Positions 24,246-33,539 of a DNA stretch of 64,000 nucleotides are shown piece after piece (position 1 is the first letter of the stretch; each line of letters starts with the position of its first letter). A model generated the notes under the pieces. The model did no database searches and was not told the origin of the DNA. It worked only from the letters and a program-made list of their open reading frames with translations. The DNA comes from Mesorhizobium sp. CA14 (lineage in GTDB: Bacteria; Pseudomonadota; Alphaproteobacteria; Rhizobiales; Rhizobiaceae), in assembly GCF_020165195.1 (NCBI RefSeq), contig NZ_JAIUHR010000012.1, positions 84,886-148,885 on the forward strand. Reading direction: 5' to 3'. Position numbers and translations under genes: made by a program.

Positions 24246-24281
24246 AAGTGGCCCACGACCCATGCCCTGGCCAATCGGACC
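24246..24281 (-). promoter_or_regulatory. 36-bp element upstream of Gly-rich paralog A
   Basis: Thirty-one of 36 positions match the element upstream of paralog B at 25211-25246. The longest exact block is AAGTGGCCCACGACCC (plus-strand reading). It lies 112 nt before the start codon, so it could be a shared promoter or operator. Confidence 0.6.
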
Positions 24282-24341
24282 ATTTCCGCCAGCATGACTG
24301 ACCAATGTCGCAAGCGGCGGACATTGCCGAACTTGAAAAAA

Positions 24342-24367
24342 TTACCCCCGCACGGAGGCGGGGGTAA
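24342..24367 (-). terminator. Rho-independent terminator of Gly-rich paralog B
   Basis: TTACCCCCGC and GCGGGGGTAA form a 10-bp stem with a 6-nt loop. On the minus strand it is followed by a U-rich run (AAAAAA at 24336-24341 on plus). It lies 138 nt after the stop of the gene at 24505. The rest of the 24135-24504 gap holds the paralog A leader and no gene. Confidence 0.75.
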
Positions 24368-24504
24368 GGTGAGTAGCCAAGTTCTACCGCAAGACGATCA
24401 GGACCGCAGAGACGAAGCAAAAGGTGGCAACCTGGTTTTGCAGCGCTGACCTTCGGTCCCTTAAGATCTAATCCCGATAAAACCTCGCTCTCACAAACTC
24501 TGTC

Positions 24505-25116
24505 TCACAAACTCTTCAGGCGATTGAGATCGGCCATGGTGGCCTTGCGGTCGACGATGGTGCGTCCGTATTTGTCTTCCATCCTGAACCGGCCGTTCTC
24601 GATCTTCTCCTTCATTCCGTTGCGGTGCGTGACCTCGATTTTGGTGCGGGTGGCCTCAACCTTGTCGCCCGTCAGGGCGTTCACATGATCGGCGACATCG
24701 GCGGTGCTTGCCGCGCCGGCGCTGCTGCTCTTGCCGCTGTTGCCGTTGTCGCTGTTCCCGTTTCCGTTGTTTCCGCTGTTGCCGTTCCCGTCGTTGCCGC
24801 CGCTGCTATTACCGTTTCCGCTGTTGCCGCCATTGCCGGAATTCGAGTCGCCAGCCGAACCGGAGTTGGAGCCGCCGGCCGAGCCGGAATTGCCGCCATT
24901 CCCGTTGCCGTTGCTCCCGCCTCCGTTCCCGCTATTGCCGCCCCCACTACCGCTACCACCACCCTTGCCGCCGTTTCCGCCGCCACCGCCGCCTTTGCCG
25001 GCATAGGCTTTGGTCACGACCAAACCATCGACGGAGAGACTGAAAGGCGCGACAACCAGCGCCACCGCAGTCAGCGCTTGCAAGACCAGCCTGCAGACCC
25101 TGCGCGATCCGCGCAT
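24505..25116 (-). CDS. Secreted Gly/Asn/Ser-rich protein, paralog B
   Basis: About 203 residues from the ATG at 25116, chosen for its GGGGAGAGCGG ribosome site. A signal peptide starting MRGSRRVCRLVLQALTAVAL ends near TKAYA. A long G/N/S tract made of short imperfect units (such as GGNSGSAGGSNSG) follows. The C-terminal domain has EVTHRNGMKEKIENGRF and DKYGRTIVDRKATMADLNRL, clearly homologous to paralog A. The tandem pair arose by duplication. The function is unknown. Confidence 0.75.
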   Translation of the reverse strand: MRGSRRVCRLVLQALTAVALVVAPFSLSVDGLVVTKAYAGKGGGGGGNGGKGGGSGSGGGNSGNGGGSNGNGNGGNSGSAGGSNSGSAGDSNSGNGGNSGNGNSSGGNDGNGNSGNNGNGNSDNGNSGKSSSAGAASTADVADHVNALTGDKVEATRTKIEVTHRNGMKEKIENGRFRMEDKYGRTIVDRKATMADLNRLKSL

Positions 25117-25210
25117 TCCGCTCTCCCCATGCCAGCCCTTCAGCCCGTCGGCCGAGCTACCCCACCGGCAATGTCGCAGCATAAGCATCCCCAATCAGCA
25201 GGCCATAAGG

Positions 25211-25246
25211 AAGTGGCCCACGACCCTTGTCTTGTCCACTCGGACC
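25211..25246 (-). promoter_or_regulatory. 36-bp element upstream of Gly-rich paralog B
   Basis: This is the partner of the element at 24246-24281, placed 95 nt before the start codon and matching at 31 of 36 positions. The surrounding leader sequences of the two paralogs are not similar, so the block stands out as conserved. Confidence 0.6.
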
Positions 25247-25382
25247 TAATGCGTTTTGCCGTAGGACCTAAGTCTTATTTCAACCACCGGATGTGGGTCG
25301 GGCACTATCGTCGTGGGATCAATTTTCCAGGCCGAGCAAGCCGCAACGAGATTCGCGCTCGCGGCATGTTCGCAAGACGCGC

Positions 25383-26282
25383 TCAGGCCGGCAATGGCAC
25401 CGGCCGCCGCGCTGCAACCGCCGTGCCGAAGGCGGCAGCAATGACGGCGGCGACGCCCGCACATTGCAAAAAATTGAGCTTCTCATGCAAAAACAGGAAG
25501 CCGGTCAGCGCGCCGCCAGCCGGCTCCAGGCAGACCAGCATGCCGTAGACTTTGGCAGGCATGCGGGCCAGCACCAGCATTTCCAGATAGAAGGGCAGCG
25601 CGCTGGAGAACAGGCCGACCACCGCCGCGCCCGCCATGATGTGCGGCTCGGTGAGGTAGGGCTGCGCGGCGCTGAAGCCGAAAGGCAGCGCCAGCATTGC
25701 GGCGATCGCCATGCCATAGGCGGAGGTGCGCACACCGAGCTCGGCGCCGGCCTTCTGGGCGAAGATGATGTAAAGCCCCCAGCAGGCGCCCGCCGCGAGC
25801 GCCAGCGCCACGCCCAGCGGATCGAGCCCGCGACTGATACCGGCAAAGGGCGACAGCAGCACGATGCCGACGATAGCCAGCACCACCCAGACAAGGTCAA
25901 GCAGTCGCCTGGAGCCGAGCGTGGCGACAAACAGCGGCCCGGTAAATTCGAGCGCCACGCAGATGCCGAGCGGAATGCGCTGGAGCGCGGCATAGAACAG
26001 CATGTTCATGGCGCAGACGGTGATGCCATAGGCGGCAAGCCAAGGCAGGTTTTTCCGCGAGGGCAGTACCTTCCAGGGCCTCAGCACCACCGCCAGCATT
26101 AGCGCGCCGATGGCGAGCCTGAGCATTGTCGTGCCTTCCGGCCCCAGAACCGGGAACAGGCCCTTGGCAAAGGCAGCGCCCACCTGCACCGACAGAATTG
26201 CGCCAAGCAGGCCAAGCACGGGCATGGCGCCGACGTGGCTCTCTTGGTTAGCGGCCTGTCCTGTGGTCAATCCTGGCTCCAT
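25383..26282 (-). CDS. EamA-family exporter, RhtA type
   Basis: A 299-residue drug/metabolite transporter with ten helices in two EamA repeats. It has the RhtA-like pattern: SVQVGAAFAKGLFPVLGPEG in helix 1 and LEFTGPLFVATLGSRR between helices 4 and 5. ALPFYLEMLVLARMPAKVYG and EPAGGALTGFLFLHEKL follow in the second repeat. RhtA homologs export threonine, homoserine or related amino acids. The start at 26282 gives a normal length for the family. Confidence 0.85.
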   Translation of the reverse strand: MEPGLTTGQAANQESHVGAMPVLGLLGAILSVQVGAAFAKGLFPVLGPEGTTMLRLAIGALMLAVVLRPWKVLPSRKNLPWLAAYGITVCAMNMLFYAALQRIPLGICVALEFTGPLFVATLGSRRLLDLVWVVLAIVGIVLLSPFAGISRGLDPLGVALALAAGACWGLYIIFAQKAGAELGVRTSAYGMAIAAMLALPFGFSAAQPYLTEPHIMAGAAVVGLFSSALPFYLEMLVLARMPAKVYGMLVCLEPAGGALTGFLFLHEKLNFLQCAGVAAVIAAAFGTAVAARRPVPLPA

Positions 26283-26393
26283 CCCCTGGTTCGGGAATGG
26301 AGATAGGGCGCGCCGGTTGCGATGTCGTGAGGCAGCGGGCGGGGATGGGTAGGACAAGATCAAGTGGGTGGAACGTCCGAAAGGCCGGCGGGA

Positions 26394-26431
26394 CAGCATC
26401 CCCTCGGCCCTACCGGACAGAGGGGGTGCTG
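26394..26431 (-). terminator. Stem-loop downstream of minE
   Basis: CAGCATCCCCTC at 26394-26405 pairs with GAGGGGGTGCTG at 26420-26431 with one mismatch. It lies 46 nt after the minE stop on the minus strand. No clear U tract follows. It may be a repeat-derived hairpin, since the GGACAGCAYCCCC string also occurs in the element at 53637-53814. Confidence 0.45.
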
Positions 26432-26477
26432 GAACGAGGCCTTGCCAGATGCACACCCGGCGCCTTCCCGAAATGCC

Positions 26478-26750
26478 TCACCCCGCCATGGCAAGCGGAG
26501 CGGCGCTCTTGTTGGGGATCTGGATGTCGATCTCCAGCGTCGACATTGTCGCGCCGCGATCCATCGAGACCTGAAGGTAGTCCTGGTCGATCTGCACGTG
26601 CTTGGCGATGACCGCCATGATCTCCTCGCGCAGAATGGAGACGAGATCCGGCTGGCCGCGGCTCTGGCGCTCATAGGCGAGCAGCAGCTGCAGCCGCTCG
26701 CGCGCTACCGGCGCGCTGGTGCGCCGTTTGAAGAGATCGAGGATGCTCAT
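26478..26750 (-). CDS. minE: Cell division topological specificity factor MinE
   Basis: A 90-residue MinE. The N-terminal [20 protein letters not shown] contains the membrane-targeting and MinD-contact region, and [19 protein letters not shown] is the conserved topological domain. It drives MinCD oscillation from the mid-cell membrane. The ATG overlaps the minD stop (ATGA). Confidence 0.97.
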   Translation of the reverse strand: MSILDLFKRRTSAPVARERLQLLLAYERQSRGQPDLVSILREEIMAVIAKHVQIDQDYLQVSMDRGATMSTLEIDIQIPNKSAAPLAMAG

Positions 26751-27562
26751 GCGGCCCTCCTTCCGAGAAGCCGGTCGAGGAAGCCTTTGCGTTCGAAGGG
26801 GACGACCACCGGCAGGTCCTCGCCTTCCAGGCGTCTTGCCGCTTCGAGGTAAGCTTTTGCGGCACCATTGAGCGGTTCCGAGAGCGTGACGGGCGAGCCA
26901 AGGTTCGAGGCCCGCAGCACATCCTGGCTTTCCGGGATGATGCCCAAGAGCGGCGTCGACAGGATCTCCAGCACGTCGTCGATCGACAGCATCTCGCCGC
27001 GCGCGGCGCGCGCCGCGTCGTAGCGGGTGACCAGCACGTGTTTCTGGACCAGCTCGCCCTGCTCCGCCTTCATGGTGCGGGCGTCGAGCAGGCCGATGAT
27101 GCGGTCGGAGTCGCGCACCGACGACACTTCCGGGTTGGTGACGATGACCGCCTCGTCGGCGAAGCGCATGGCAAGCTGGGCGCCGCGCTCGATGCCGGCC
27201 GGGCTGTCGCAGAAGACATAGTCGAACACCGAACGCAGCCGCGCGATGACTTCGGCCACGCCCTCTTCGGTCAGTGCATCCTTGTCGCGGGTCTGCGAGG
27301 CGGGCAGCAGGTAAAGCGTCTCCAGCCGCTTGTCGCGGATCAGCGCCTGCGACAGCTTCGCCGAACCCTGGATGACGTTGACGAGGTCGAACACCACGCG
27401 ACGCTCGGCGCCCATGATGAGGTCGAGGTTCCTGAGGCCCACGTCGAAATCGACCAGAGCCACCTTCTTGCCGGTCTTGGCCACGGCGGCGCCGAGCGCG
27501 GCCGTCGAGGTTGTCTTGCCGACACCCCCCTTGCCCGAAGTGACCACGACTACCTTGCCCAT
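26747..27562 (-). CDS. minD: Septum site-determining ATPase MinD
   Basis: A 271-residue deviant-Walker ATPase: [18 protein letters not shown] at the N terminus, [14 protein letters not shown], and the amphipathic C-terminal membrane anchor [15 protein letters not shown]. It recruits MinC to the membrane. The start at 27562 gives the standard N terminus. A hairpin repeat separates it from minC. Confidence 0.97.
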   Translation of the reverse strand: MGKVVVVTSGKGGVGKTTSTAALGAAVAKTGKKVALVDFDVGLRNLDLIMGAERRVVFDLVNVIQGSAKLSQALIRDKRLETLYLLPASQTRDKDALTEEGVAEVIARLRSVFDYVFCDSPAGIERGAQLAMRFADEAVIVTNPEVSSVRDSDRIIGLLDARTMKAEQGELVQKHVLVTRYDAARAARGEMLSIDDVLEILSTPLLGIIPESQDVLRASNLGSPVTLSEPLNGAAKAYLEAARRLEGEDLPVVVPFERKGFLDRLLGRRAA

Positions 27563-27631
27563 ATATCCAGCCTCCATTGGCGGTTTTTATTCTCTGGCCG
27601 TGCCGGGCACGGCGGACTCGTTCATTTCTTG

Positions 27632-27680
27632 GTGCATGTCGTTCTCCCAAAACCGCTGGGCACTTTTGGGCGACATGCAC
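27632..27680. repeat. 49-bp palindromic repeat in the minC-minD gap
   Basis: GTGCATGTCG and CGACATGCAC are the outer arms, and CCCAAAA/TTTTGGG forms an inner stem around the 11-nt loop CCGCTGGGCAC. The AAAA-CCGC-N4-CAC-TTTT core matches the 44-bp repeats near cbtA, while the arms differ. Its hairpin will be in the min transcript. Confidence 0.8.
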
Positions 27681-27726
27681 TCATAACTCTGGCACGCGAA
27701 ACCGGTCCGAAGCTTGCGTTGCCGGA

Positions 27727-28644
27727 CTAGCCGAGCGGCACCACGCACAGCGCATCATTGTCGAGGAAGGCCTGCACGGCCTTGCCGCGCGACGTGCCTT
27801 CCATCTCCTCGGCCGTGGTGTACCAGCCGTCGACGGCGAGCAGCTCGGCCTCGTTCTTGCGGCAAAAGATACGCGCCGAAACATTGCCTTCGGAGCCGGC
27901 GATCGCGCGCCCGCGCAGCGTGCCATAGACATGGATGGAGCCGCCGGCGACGATTTCCGAGCCGGACGCGACCGAGCCCAGCACGATGACGTCGCCATGC
28001 GGATGGAACACCGACTGTCCCGAGCGGATCGGCGCCTTGATCATCAACGTGCCGGCGGCGGCTGATATCTCCGCCGCGCCCTGCCCCGCATTCGCAGACC
28101 TGGATTGGGCCGCATCGCTCTGCTCCGGCTCGATCCTGACCGCTTCGAGCCTTGCCAGCTCGGGATCCACCGGCTCATCGCCGGACATCTCGATCGGAGA
28201 GACTTCCGCCTTTGCGGCTTCGGCGGCCAGATCGGCCACTTGGGTCACCTGCGCCCGCTCCCCAGCGGCGGCTTCCAACTCTTCGGCTCGCGCCTTGCGC
28301 GCGGCGCGGCCCAGCAACCCCTCGGCCGTCGCCTCCTTGGCGCCGGCGAGTATCGGCGGCAGCTCAGGCCCGAGCTCGGCGCCGTCGAGCTCGATGGCAT
28401 AGACGCGGATGCCGCGCGAGCCGAGCACACCCACCAGTGCGCCGATCTCCTCCGGTCCCGGCTGCAGGATGTTCAGATCCAGCACCACCGGGCGCCCGTT
28501 GAAATAGCCCGGCGAGTTGGCAATCCAGTGATCCAACCCCTCCAGCCAGTCGGCGATCGGCGCCTCCGGCGTCAGCGTGAAAGCGACGAAGGAGCGGGCG
28601 CGAAAGCGGATCGATTTGTTATGCAGAGGGGCGGCGAAGGTCAC
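27727..28644 (-). CDS. minC: Septum site-determining protein MinC
   Basis: A 305-residue FtsZ antagonist. The N-terminal domain has PIADWLEGLDHWIANSPGYF and VVLDLNILQPGPEEIGALV. An acidic Ala/Glu linker (about 110-200) is longer than usual. The C-terminal beta-helix shows RSGQSVFHPHGDVIVLGSVA and AGGSIHVYGTLRGRAIAG. The start is GTG at 28644. It heads minC-minD-minE. Confidence 0.95.
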   Translation of the reverse strand: MTFAAPLHNKSIRFRARSFVAFTLTPEAPIADWLEGLDHWIANSPGYFNGRPVVLDLNILQPGPEEIGALVGVLGSRGIRVYAIELDGAELGPELPPILAGAKEATAEGLLGRAARKARAEELEAAAGERAQVTQVADLAAEAAKAEVSPIEMSGDEPVDPELARLEAVRIEPEQSDAAQSRSANAGQGAAEISAAAGTLMIKAPIRSGQSVFHPHGDVIVLGSVASGSEIVAGGSIHVYGTLRGRAIAGSEGNVSARIFCRKNEAELLAVDGWYTTAEEMEGTSRGKAVQAFLDNDALCVVPLG

Positions 28645-28826
28645 GTCCGGGCGAATCCTTACTCAATGGTTAAAGGGTGCCGGGCGAATGGTTAACAAAA
28701 GGTTAATTTTGGGGATCGGAGCCGTTAACAGCTGACGCGGCTAACTTCTGTGGCCGGGCGGTGACAGGGGCCGGCGATGTCGCTATCGTCTCACCCCAAA
28801 TGGCGGAAAGCAAGGGAGGTCATGTC

Positions 28827-29255
28827 ATGGCGCTGGAAATCAACAGGCCTGAGGATATCGCGACTGCCTTTGCCGATGCCTGGAACAGACATGATATCGG
28901 TGACTTCGCGGCGCTGTTTTCCGAGGATGCCAATTTCGTCAATGTCGTGGGCATGTGGTGGAAAAACCGCGCCGAGATCGAAGCGGCGCACCGCGCGACT
29001 CATGAGACCATGTTTCGCGACAGCCGATTGCAGGGTGTCGTCTCGCCAGTCGTCGAGTTATCTCCGGGCGTTGCATCGGTGCACTACAGATGGACTCTCA
29101 CCGGTGCGTCCGCTCCGGACGGCTCCCCCGCCGGAACGCGGGAAGGCATTCTGCTTCTGGTGGTGAAGAAGGAACAGTCCGACTGGCGGATAAAGGTGGC
29201 CCAAAACACCGACATTGTTCCAGGGGTGATCGCTCCCCCTTCCAAGACTAGATAG
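28827..29255 (+). CDS. SnoaL/DUF4440-like (SgcJ/EcaC family) protein
   Basis: A 142-residue alpha+beta barrel protein of the NTF2 superfamily. It has PEDIATAFADAWNRHDIGDF, FSEDANFVNVVGMWWKNRAE and HETMFRDSRLQGVV, close to the SgcJ/EcaC type. The ATG at 28827 follows AAGGGAGGTC. Family members include isomerases and proteins of unknown role. It is monocistronic. Confidence 0.8.
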   Translation: MALEINRPEDIATAFADAWNRHDIGDFAALFSEDANFVNVVGMWWKNRAEIEAAHRATHETMFRDSRLQGVVSPVVELSPGVASVHYRWTLTGASAPDGSPAGTREGILLLVVKKEQSDWRIKVAQNTDIVPGVIAPPSKTR

Positions 29256-29415
29256 CTGCATCGCGGCAGTTCGCAGCCGATGGCCAGGCTAAGCGAGGTG
29301 CACGAGCATCCCTGGCCCGGGACTTTCCTTCGAGAGTGCGGGACAGCCACACGCTCTGCGCGGCGACCGCAACTGCGGACCCGAGGCGGTTGCGCTTAAC
29401 GTGAACCGTTATAAG

Positions 29416-30990
29416 TTACTCTCCCCCGGACGCCACCTTGGGCTCCGCGCGAGACCCGCGACCCTCCGGCCCGGCCAAGCCGCGGATGGCCGGGCCGTTG
29501 AGCACCATACCGTCCGGCGAAAACTGCGAGCCGTGGCAGGGGCAATCCCAGCATTGCTCGGTCGAATTCCAGTGCACGATGCAGCCGAGATGCGTGCAAC
29601 TGGCCGAATGCCGGTGCAGCTTGCCGTCGCGGTCGCGGCACACGGCGAATTTGCTCAAGCCCTCCTGAAGGATGCCGCCTTCGCCAGGCTTGAGGTCGCC
29701 GGCCGACTTGACCTCACCGGGCAGCAAATAGCCGGCAAGGTTCTTCACCGTTGTAAGGTTCTCATTGAGGTAGTGCGCAAGCGCGGCGGGCGGCTTCCGG
29801 TCGGGGGCGTAGACGGCTTCCCAGGGGTTCGATCCGTCCACGATCAGATCGCGGATCAGCAGTCCGGCCAATGCACCATGCGTCATGCCCTGGCCGGAAT
29901 CGCCGGTGGCCATGAAGACGTTGCCGTTGCCGGGGCTTCGGCCGATGAAGCCGCAATAATCGATCGTTTCGAGAACCTGACCGGACCACCGCGTTCTTTC
30001 TCCGCCAAGATCGGGCACCAATGCCCTGATCCATGCTTCAAGCGCGGCAAAGCGTGCCTCACCGTCATCCGCTTCGCCCGATTTGTGATCGCGGCCGCCG
30101 GCGATGAGACAGTCCGTCTTGCCCGGGCCGGGATTGAGGCGGACATAATAATACGGATCGTCCATGTCCCAGTAGAGCGCATCCGGGAGGGTTCCCCTGG
30201 TGATGTCGAAAGCCATCGCATAGGTGCGGTAAGGCGCCATCTTGCTATGGATCTTGACCCACGTGTTGATCGGGGAATTGGTGGCGAACACCGCGTTCGA
30301 TGCCGTGACGGTGTAGCCGCCGTCGCATTTCAGGCGAATCTGCTCCCCCTCCTCGATCTCGACGACGGCGCTATCGGCGAACGCCTTGCCGCCTCGCTTC
30401 TCGAAATCAGCCAGCAGCGCGCGCAAATATTTCAGCGGGTGGAAGGTGGCCTGTTCGGGATAGCGCAGGATGGGCGCCGATTCATGCCCCTTGAGCGGCA
30501 CGCCTTTGCCATGCTCAGCCTCGGCGCCGATCTTTGCCGCAGCCGCATACTCCTTATTGCATTCTCTGGCGGCCTGCTTCTCGTCCATCCATGCGGCCGG
30601 GAAAAGGAAGCCGTCCAGCCGCCGGAAATCGCAGTCGATCCCCAGCCTGGCAACGTGCCGCTCGATGCGGTCGACGGCGGCTTGCTGGCTCTCCTGAAAT
30701 CCTCGCGCCAAATCTTCGCCGCGCATGTCGATCAGCGCGCTCAAGCCATCGTCGCAGATCGGCGCCAGATGGGCGGTCGTGCGCGATGTCATGCCTCCGA
30801 GCAACGGGCCGCGATCCACGAGCACCACCTTGCGTCCGGTCAGCGCCAGTTCATAGGCAATCGAAACCCCGGCGATGCCGGCACCAACGACGGCCACGTC
30901 GCAATGTTCGTGCTGATCGAGGCGGGGAGCGCCGGGTAAGCTGGCGTCGAGCATCCAAAACGATCTGGTCGCTTCGCTGCTGACGTTCAT
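29416..30990 (-). CDS. FAD-dependent oxidoreductase with C-terminal Rieske domain
   Basis: A 524-residue protein. The N-terminal DAO-type Rossmann motif is CDVAVVGAGIAGVSIAYELA with MTSRTTAHLAP; the middle carries the amine-oxidase-like domain. The last about 90 residues hold a Rieske [2Fe-2S] site, SCTHLGCIVHWN and CWDCPCHGSQFSPDG, with the C-H/C-H ligand pairs. These fusions are common in rhizobia and of unknown substrate. It lies 92 nt downstream of a ferritin-like gene on the same strand and could share its transcript. Confidence 0.92.
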   Translation of the reverse strand: MNVSSEATRSFWMLDASLPGAPRLDQHEHCDVAVVGAGIAGVSIAYELALTGRKVVLVDRGPLLGGMTSRTTAHLAPICDDGLSALIDMRGEDLARGFQESQQAAVDRIERHVARLGIDCDFRRLDGFLFPAAWMDEKQAARECNKEYAAAAKIGAEAEHGKGVPLKGHESAPILRYPEQATFHPLKYLRALLADFEKRGGKAFADSAVVEIEEGEQIRLKCDGGYTVTASNAVFATNSPINTWVKIHSKMAPYRTYAMAFDITRGTLPDALYWDMDDPYYYVRLNPGPGKTDCLIAGGRDHKSGEADDGEARFAALEAWIRALVPDLGGERTRWSGQVLETIDYCGFIGRSPGNGNVFMATGDSGQGMTHGALAGLLIRDLIVDGSNPWEAVYAPDRKPPAALAHYLNENLTTVKNLAGYLLPGEVKSAGDLKPGEGGILQEGLSKFAVCRDRDGKLHRHSASCTHLGCIVHWNSTEQCWDCPCHGSQFSPDGMVLNGPAIRGLAGPEGRGSRAEPKVASGGE

Positions 30991-31082
30991 CGCGTGCCCC
31001 GTCGAGACGATATGGGATGGCCGGCGGCCAATGCTGCGCAGCGCGGATTGTAGGTCATCATGACCCGGCTCCATCCTCGCGG

Positions 31083-31955
31083 TTAGGTGCTCTTGAGCGC
31101 TCCGTTCATCCCGTTCGGGTAAAAGCCGCCCTTGCTCACACCCGATTGGTCGGTCAGATAAACAATGCGCAGCACCTCCTGCGGCGTCCTTGTGAAGGCA
31201 ATCGCATCCGGCGTCGAAGGAACGAAGTTGGCCTTGCCGTCGACGCGAATGCCCTGGTCTTTGTCCTCAGGCCCGTCGATCTTGTCGCGTGCGTCGGAAA
31301 TCGCATTCGCCGCCTTCCAGGCCTTCTCGCCCATGCGATAGAGCGACGACCGCGCCATCCCCATGTGGTAGGCCTCGACCGCGAGAATTCCAGCCGCGGC
31401 AGCCAGGAATTCCTTGTTCTTCAGGACGGTTGCCGCACCGGCGTAGGCGGTGACGCCGACATCCTCGAACAGCATGCCGCCAAGCAAGAAGTTCATCTGG
31501 TTGCCGAAGGGGTCGAAGTCGGCACCGAGCCCGGCCGCCTTGGAGACCGCGGCAAAGCCGGCACCAAAATCGATCGCCGGCCGGTCCACCGCATTCGACG
31601 CGAGGGTCTTGCGGTAGAACCTGACATGGGCAAGTTCATTTTCCGCGACTTCCCGCAAAAATTCAGCCAGTGCGGGCGTTTCGAAGGGAACTTTCTTGCC
31701 GCCGACGACGTCGCCGGGCTTGGAACCGGCATCTGAATCGTCGATGCCTTTTCCTGTGGTGCCCCGCAGGTAGTATTCGGCCTCCATATATTCCAGGTTC
31801 AGCGCGAACCGGAAAATGTCTTCGTCCTTTATGTCATCCTTTGCGAAAGCAGGCGAAACAGGGACGACGCCGGTCGCTGAAGCGAGCGTAGCTCCAAGCC
31901 CAATTTGCATTGCGCTGCGGCGAGAAACATGAAGTGAAGGCGTGGCACGGATCAT
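31083..31955 (-). CDS. Exported ferritin-like domain protein
   Basis: A 290-residue protein with an N terminus of the Tat type (VSRRSAMQIGLGATLASA) and cleavage near PAFA. The mature part is a four-helix ferritin-like fold of the desiccation-related group: FALNLEYMEAEYYLRG, VAENELAHVRFYRKTL and GILAVEAYHMGMARSSL give Glu and His ligands for a di-metal site. The substrate is unknown. It precedes the FAD-Rieske gene, a pairing that suggests a redox function. Confidence 0.85.
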   Translation of the reverse strand: MIRATPSLHVSRRSAMQIGLGATLASATGVVPVSPAFAKDDIKDEDIFRFALNLEYMEAEYYLRGTTGKGIDDSDAGSKPGDVVGGKKVPFETPALAEFLREVAENELAHVRFYRKTLASNAVDRPAIDFGAGFAAVSKAAGLGADFDPFGNQMNFLLGGMLFEDVGVTAYAGAATVLKNKEFLAAAAGILAVEAYHMGMARSSLYRMGEKAWKAANAISDARDKIDGPEDKDQGIRVDGKANFVPSTPDAIAFTRTPQEVLRIVYLTDQSGVSKGGFYPNGMNGALKST

Positions 31956-32152
31956 AGCTTCCTCCCGAAGCCCGCCATGAACCGGTGTGGCCTCAAACGA
32001 GCGGGCCGTTCCGTCAACTCCGCTAAATGCGGAATGTTCCTGAACCGAGCCGGTATGGTTGTGGCCCGGAGGAGTCGATGGGCGTGCCGGCGTGACTCCC
32101 GGGCTGCGGTTCCTCTATAGGACGAGCTTCTTGTCCGCCGTCGGATCCATTC

Positions 32153-33535
32153 ATGACCCTCCTTCCCGCCCTCCGTTCCGCCCTCCCCACCGCCAGCGTC
32201 TGGGACGCCGCCGAGCTCGCCTCGCGCGATCCTGGCTTCGATGCCCGCAATTTCGGCGCCTCGGCGCTGGTGCGGCCGCGCGATGTCGAGGGCGTCGCGG
32301 CGCTGGTGAAATTCTGTTCGGAGCACGGCATCAGCCTTGTCGCGCAGGGCGGGCGCACCGGGCTGGCGGGTGGGGCAGCGACTTCCCAAGGGCAAGTGAT
32401 TTGCGACCTTGGCGGGCACAACCAGATCGAGGAGATAGATCCATTCGCGCGCGTGGCGATCGTGCAGGCGGGCGTGACGCTCGGCGCGCTGCAGGAGGCG
32501 GCGGCCGTGCACGGGCTCGATCCGGGCATCGACCTTGCCGCGCGCGGCAGCGCCACGATCGGCGGCATGGTTTCCACCAATGCCGGCGGCATCATGGCCT
32601 TTCGCAACGGCACGATGCGCCACCGCGTGCTCGGTCTCGAGGCCGTGTTGCCGGACGGGCGGGTGTTTCGCGACCTCACCCGGGTGCTGAAGACAAGTGC
32701 CGGCTACGACCTGAAGCATCTCTTCATCGGCGCGGAAGGCACGCTCGGCATCGTCACCCGCGTTGCGGTGCGGCTCGATCCGGTGGCCGGGGCGAGTGCC
32801 ACCGCGCTTGTCGGCGTGCCGAATGCGGCCAGCGCCCAGCGCATCGTGCGGCATTTCCTGGCCTCGACCAGCGCCCGGCTCACTGCCGCGGAGATCCTAT
32901 GGCGCAATTTCGCTTCTCTCATGCAGCGGGCGCTGAACTATGGGCCCGGGCAATTGCCGCTCGACGCGCCTTGCTTGCTGTTGCTGGGGCTCGGCGCCGA
33001 CTCGATCGAGGCGGCGAGAAGCGCGCTGGAGGACGGGCTGGCGGCGATCTGGGAAGAAGCCGGCATCATCGATGGGCTTGTCGCGAGCTCCGACGCCCAG
33101 GCCGCCCAGATGTGGCGGCTGCGCGAGGAGACCGTTGAGATCGAGCGCGCGCATCCTATGGCGCCCTCTTTCGATGTGTCCGTGCCGGGTGGCGGGCTGG
33201 ACGCTTATGTGGCGCGCATTGAGGCCGGATTGAAGAAGATCGACGCCTCATACGCGCCCTATGTCTACGGCCATCTCGCCGACGGCAATCTGCACATCTC
33301 CATCAATTGCGAAGGGCCGGTCCCACATGAGCGGCACGCGGGGATCGAGGACGTGCTCTATGAGGGGCTGCGCCAAGCCGGCGGCTCGTTCTCGGCCGAG
33401 CATGGGGTGGGGCTGGAAAAGCGCGAGGCCTATGAGCGGCATGCGGATCCGGTGAAGCGGGACTTGGCGAAGGCGATCAAGGAGCTGATCGATCCGGGTA
33501 ACGTGATGAATCCGGGAAAAGTGGTGGAGCTCTGA
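32153..33535 (+). CDS. FAD-binding oxidase, GlcD / D-lactate dehydrogenase type
   Basis: A 460-residue flavoprotein of the VAO/PCMH family. The FAD-binding part shows VAQGGRTGLAGGA, GSATIGGMVSTNAGG and LKTSAGYDLKHLFIGAEGTL. The C-terminal FAD-oxidase domain shows GHLADGNLHISI, SAEHGVGLEKREAYE and DPGNVMNPGKV. Members oxidise 2-hydroxyacids such as D-lactate, glycolate or D-2-hydroxyglutarate. There is no GlcE/GlcF partner here, so a single-subunit dehydrogenase is likely. Confidence 0.9.
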   Translation: MTLLPALRSALPTASVWDAAELASRDPGFDARNFGASALVRPRDVEGVAALVKFCSEHGISLVAQGGRTGLAGGAATSQGQVICDLGGHNQIEEIDPFARVAIVQAGVTLGALQEAAAVHGLDPGIDLAARGSATIGGMVSTNAGGIMAFRNGTMRHRVLGLEAVLPDGRVFRDLTRVLKTSAGYDLKHLFIGAEGTLGIVTRVAVRLDPVAGASATALVGVPNAASAQRIVRHFLASTSARLTAAEILWRNFASLMQRALNYGPGQLPLDAPCLLLLGLGADSIEAARSALEDGLAAIWEEAGIIDGLVASSDAQAAQMWRLREETVEIERAHPMAPSFDVSVPGGGLDAYVARIEAGLKKIDASYAPYVYGHLADGNLHISINCEGPVPHERHAGIEDVLYEGLRQAGGSFSAEHGVGLEKREAYERHADPVKRDLAKAIKELIDPGNVMNPGKVVEL

Positions 33536-33539
33536 GGCA

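Noticed and set aside
24210..25210. Glycine-rich tracts considered as sequencing artefacts
   Set aside because: Both paralogs keep signal peptides and a conserved C-terminal domain in frame.
25293..26102. 269-codon plus-strand frame opposite the EamA exporter
   Set aside because: It is Arg/Gln/His-rich shadow composition; the minus strand encodes ten membrane helices.
27632..27680. Palindrome considered as a rho-independent terminator inside the min operon
   Set aside because: It has long outer arms, no U tract and shares its loop core with other copies, so a repeat fits better.
29401..30939. 512-codon plus-strand frame opposite the FAD-Rieske gene
   Set aside because: It is a shadow frame; the minus strand has intact Rossmann and Rieske motifs.
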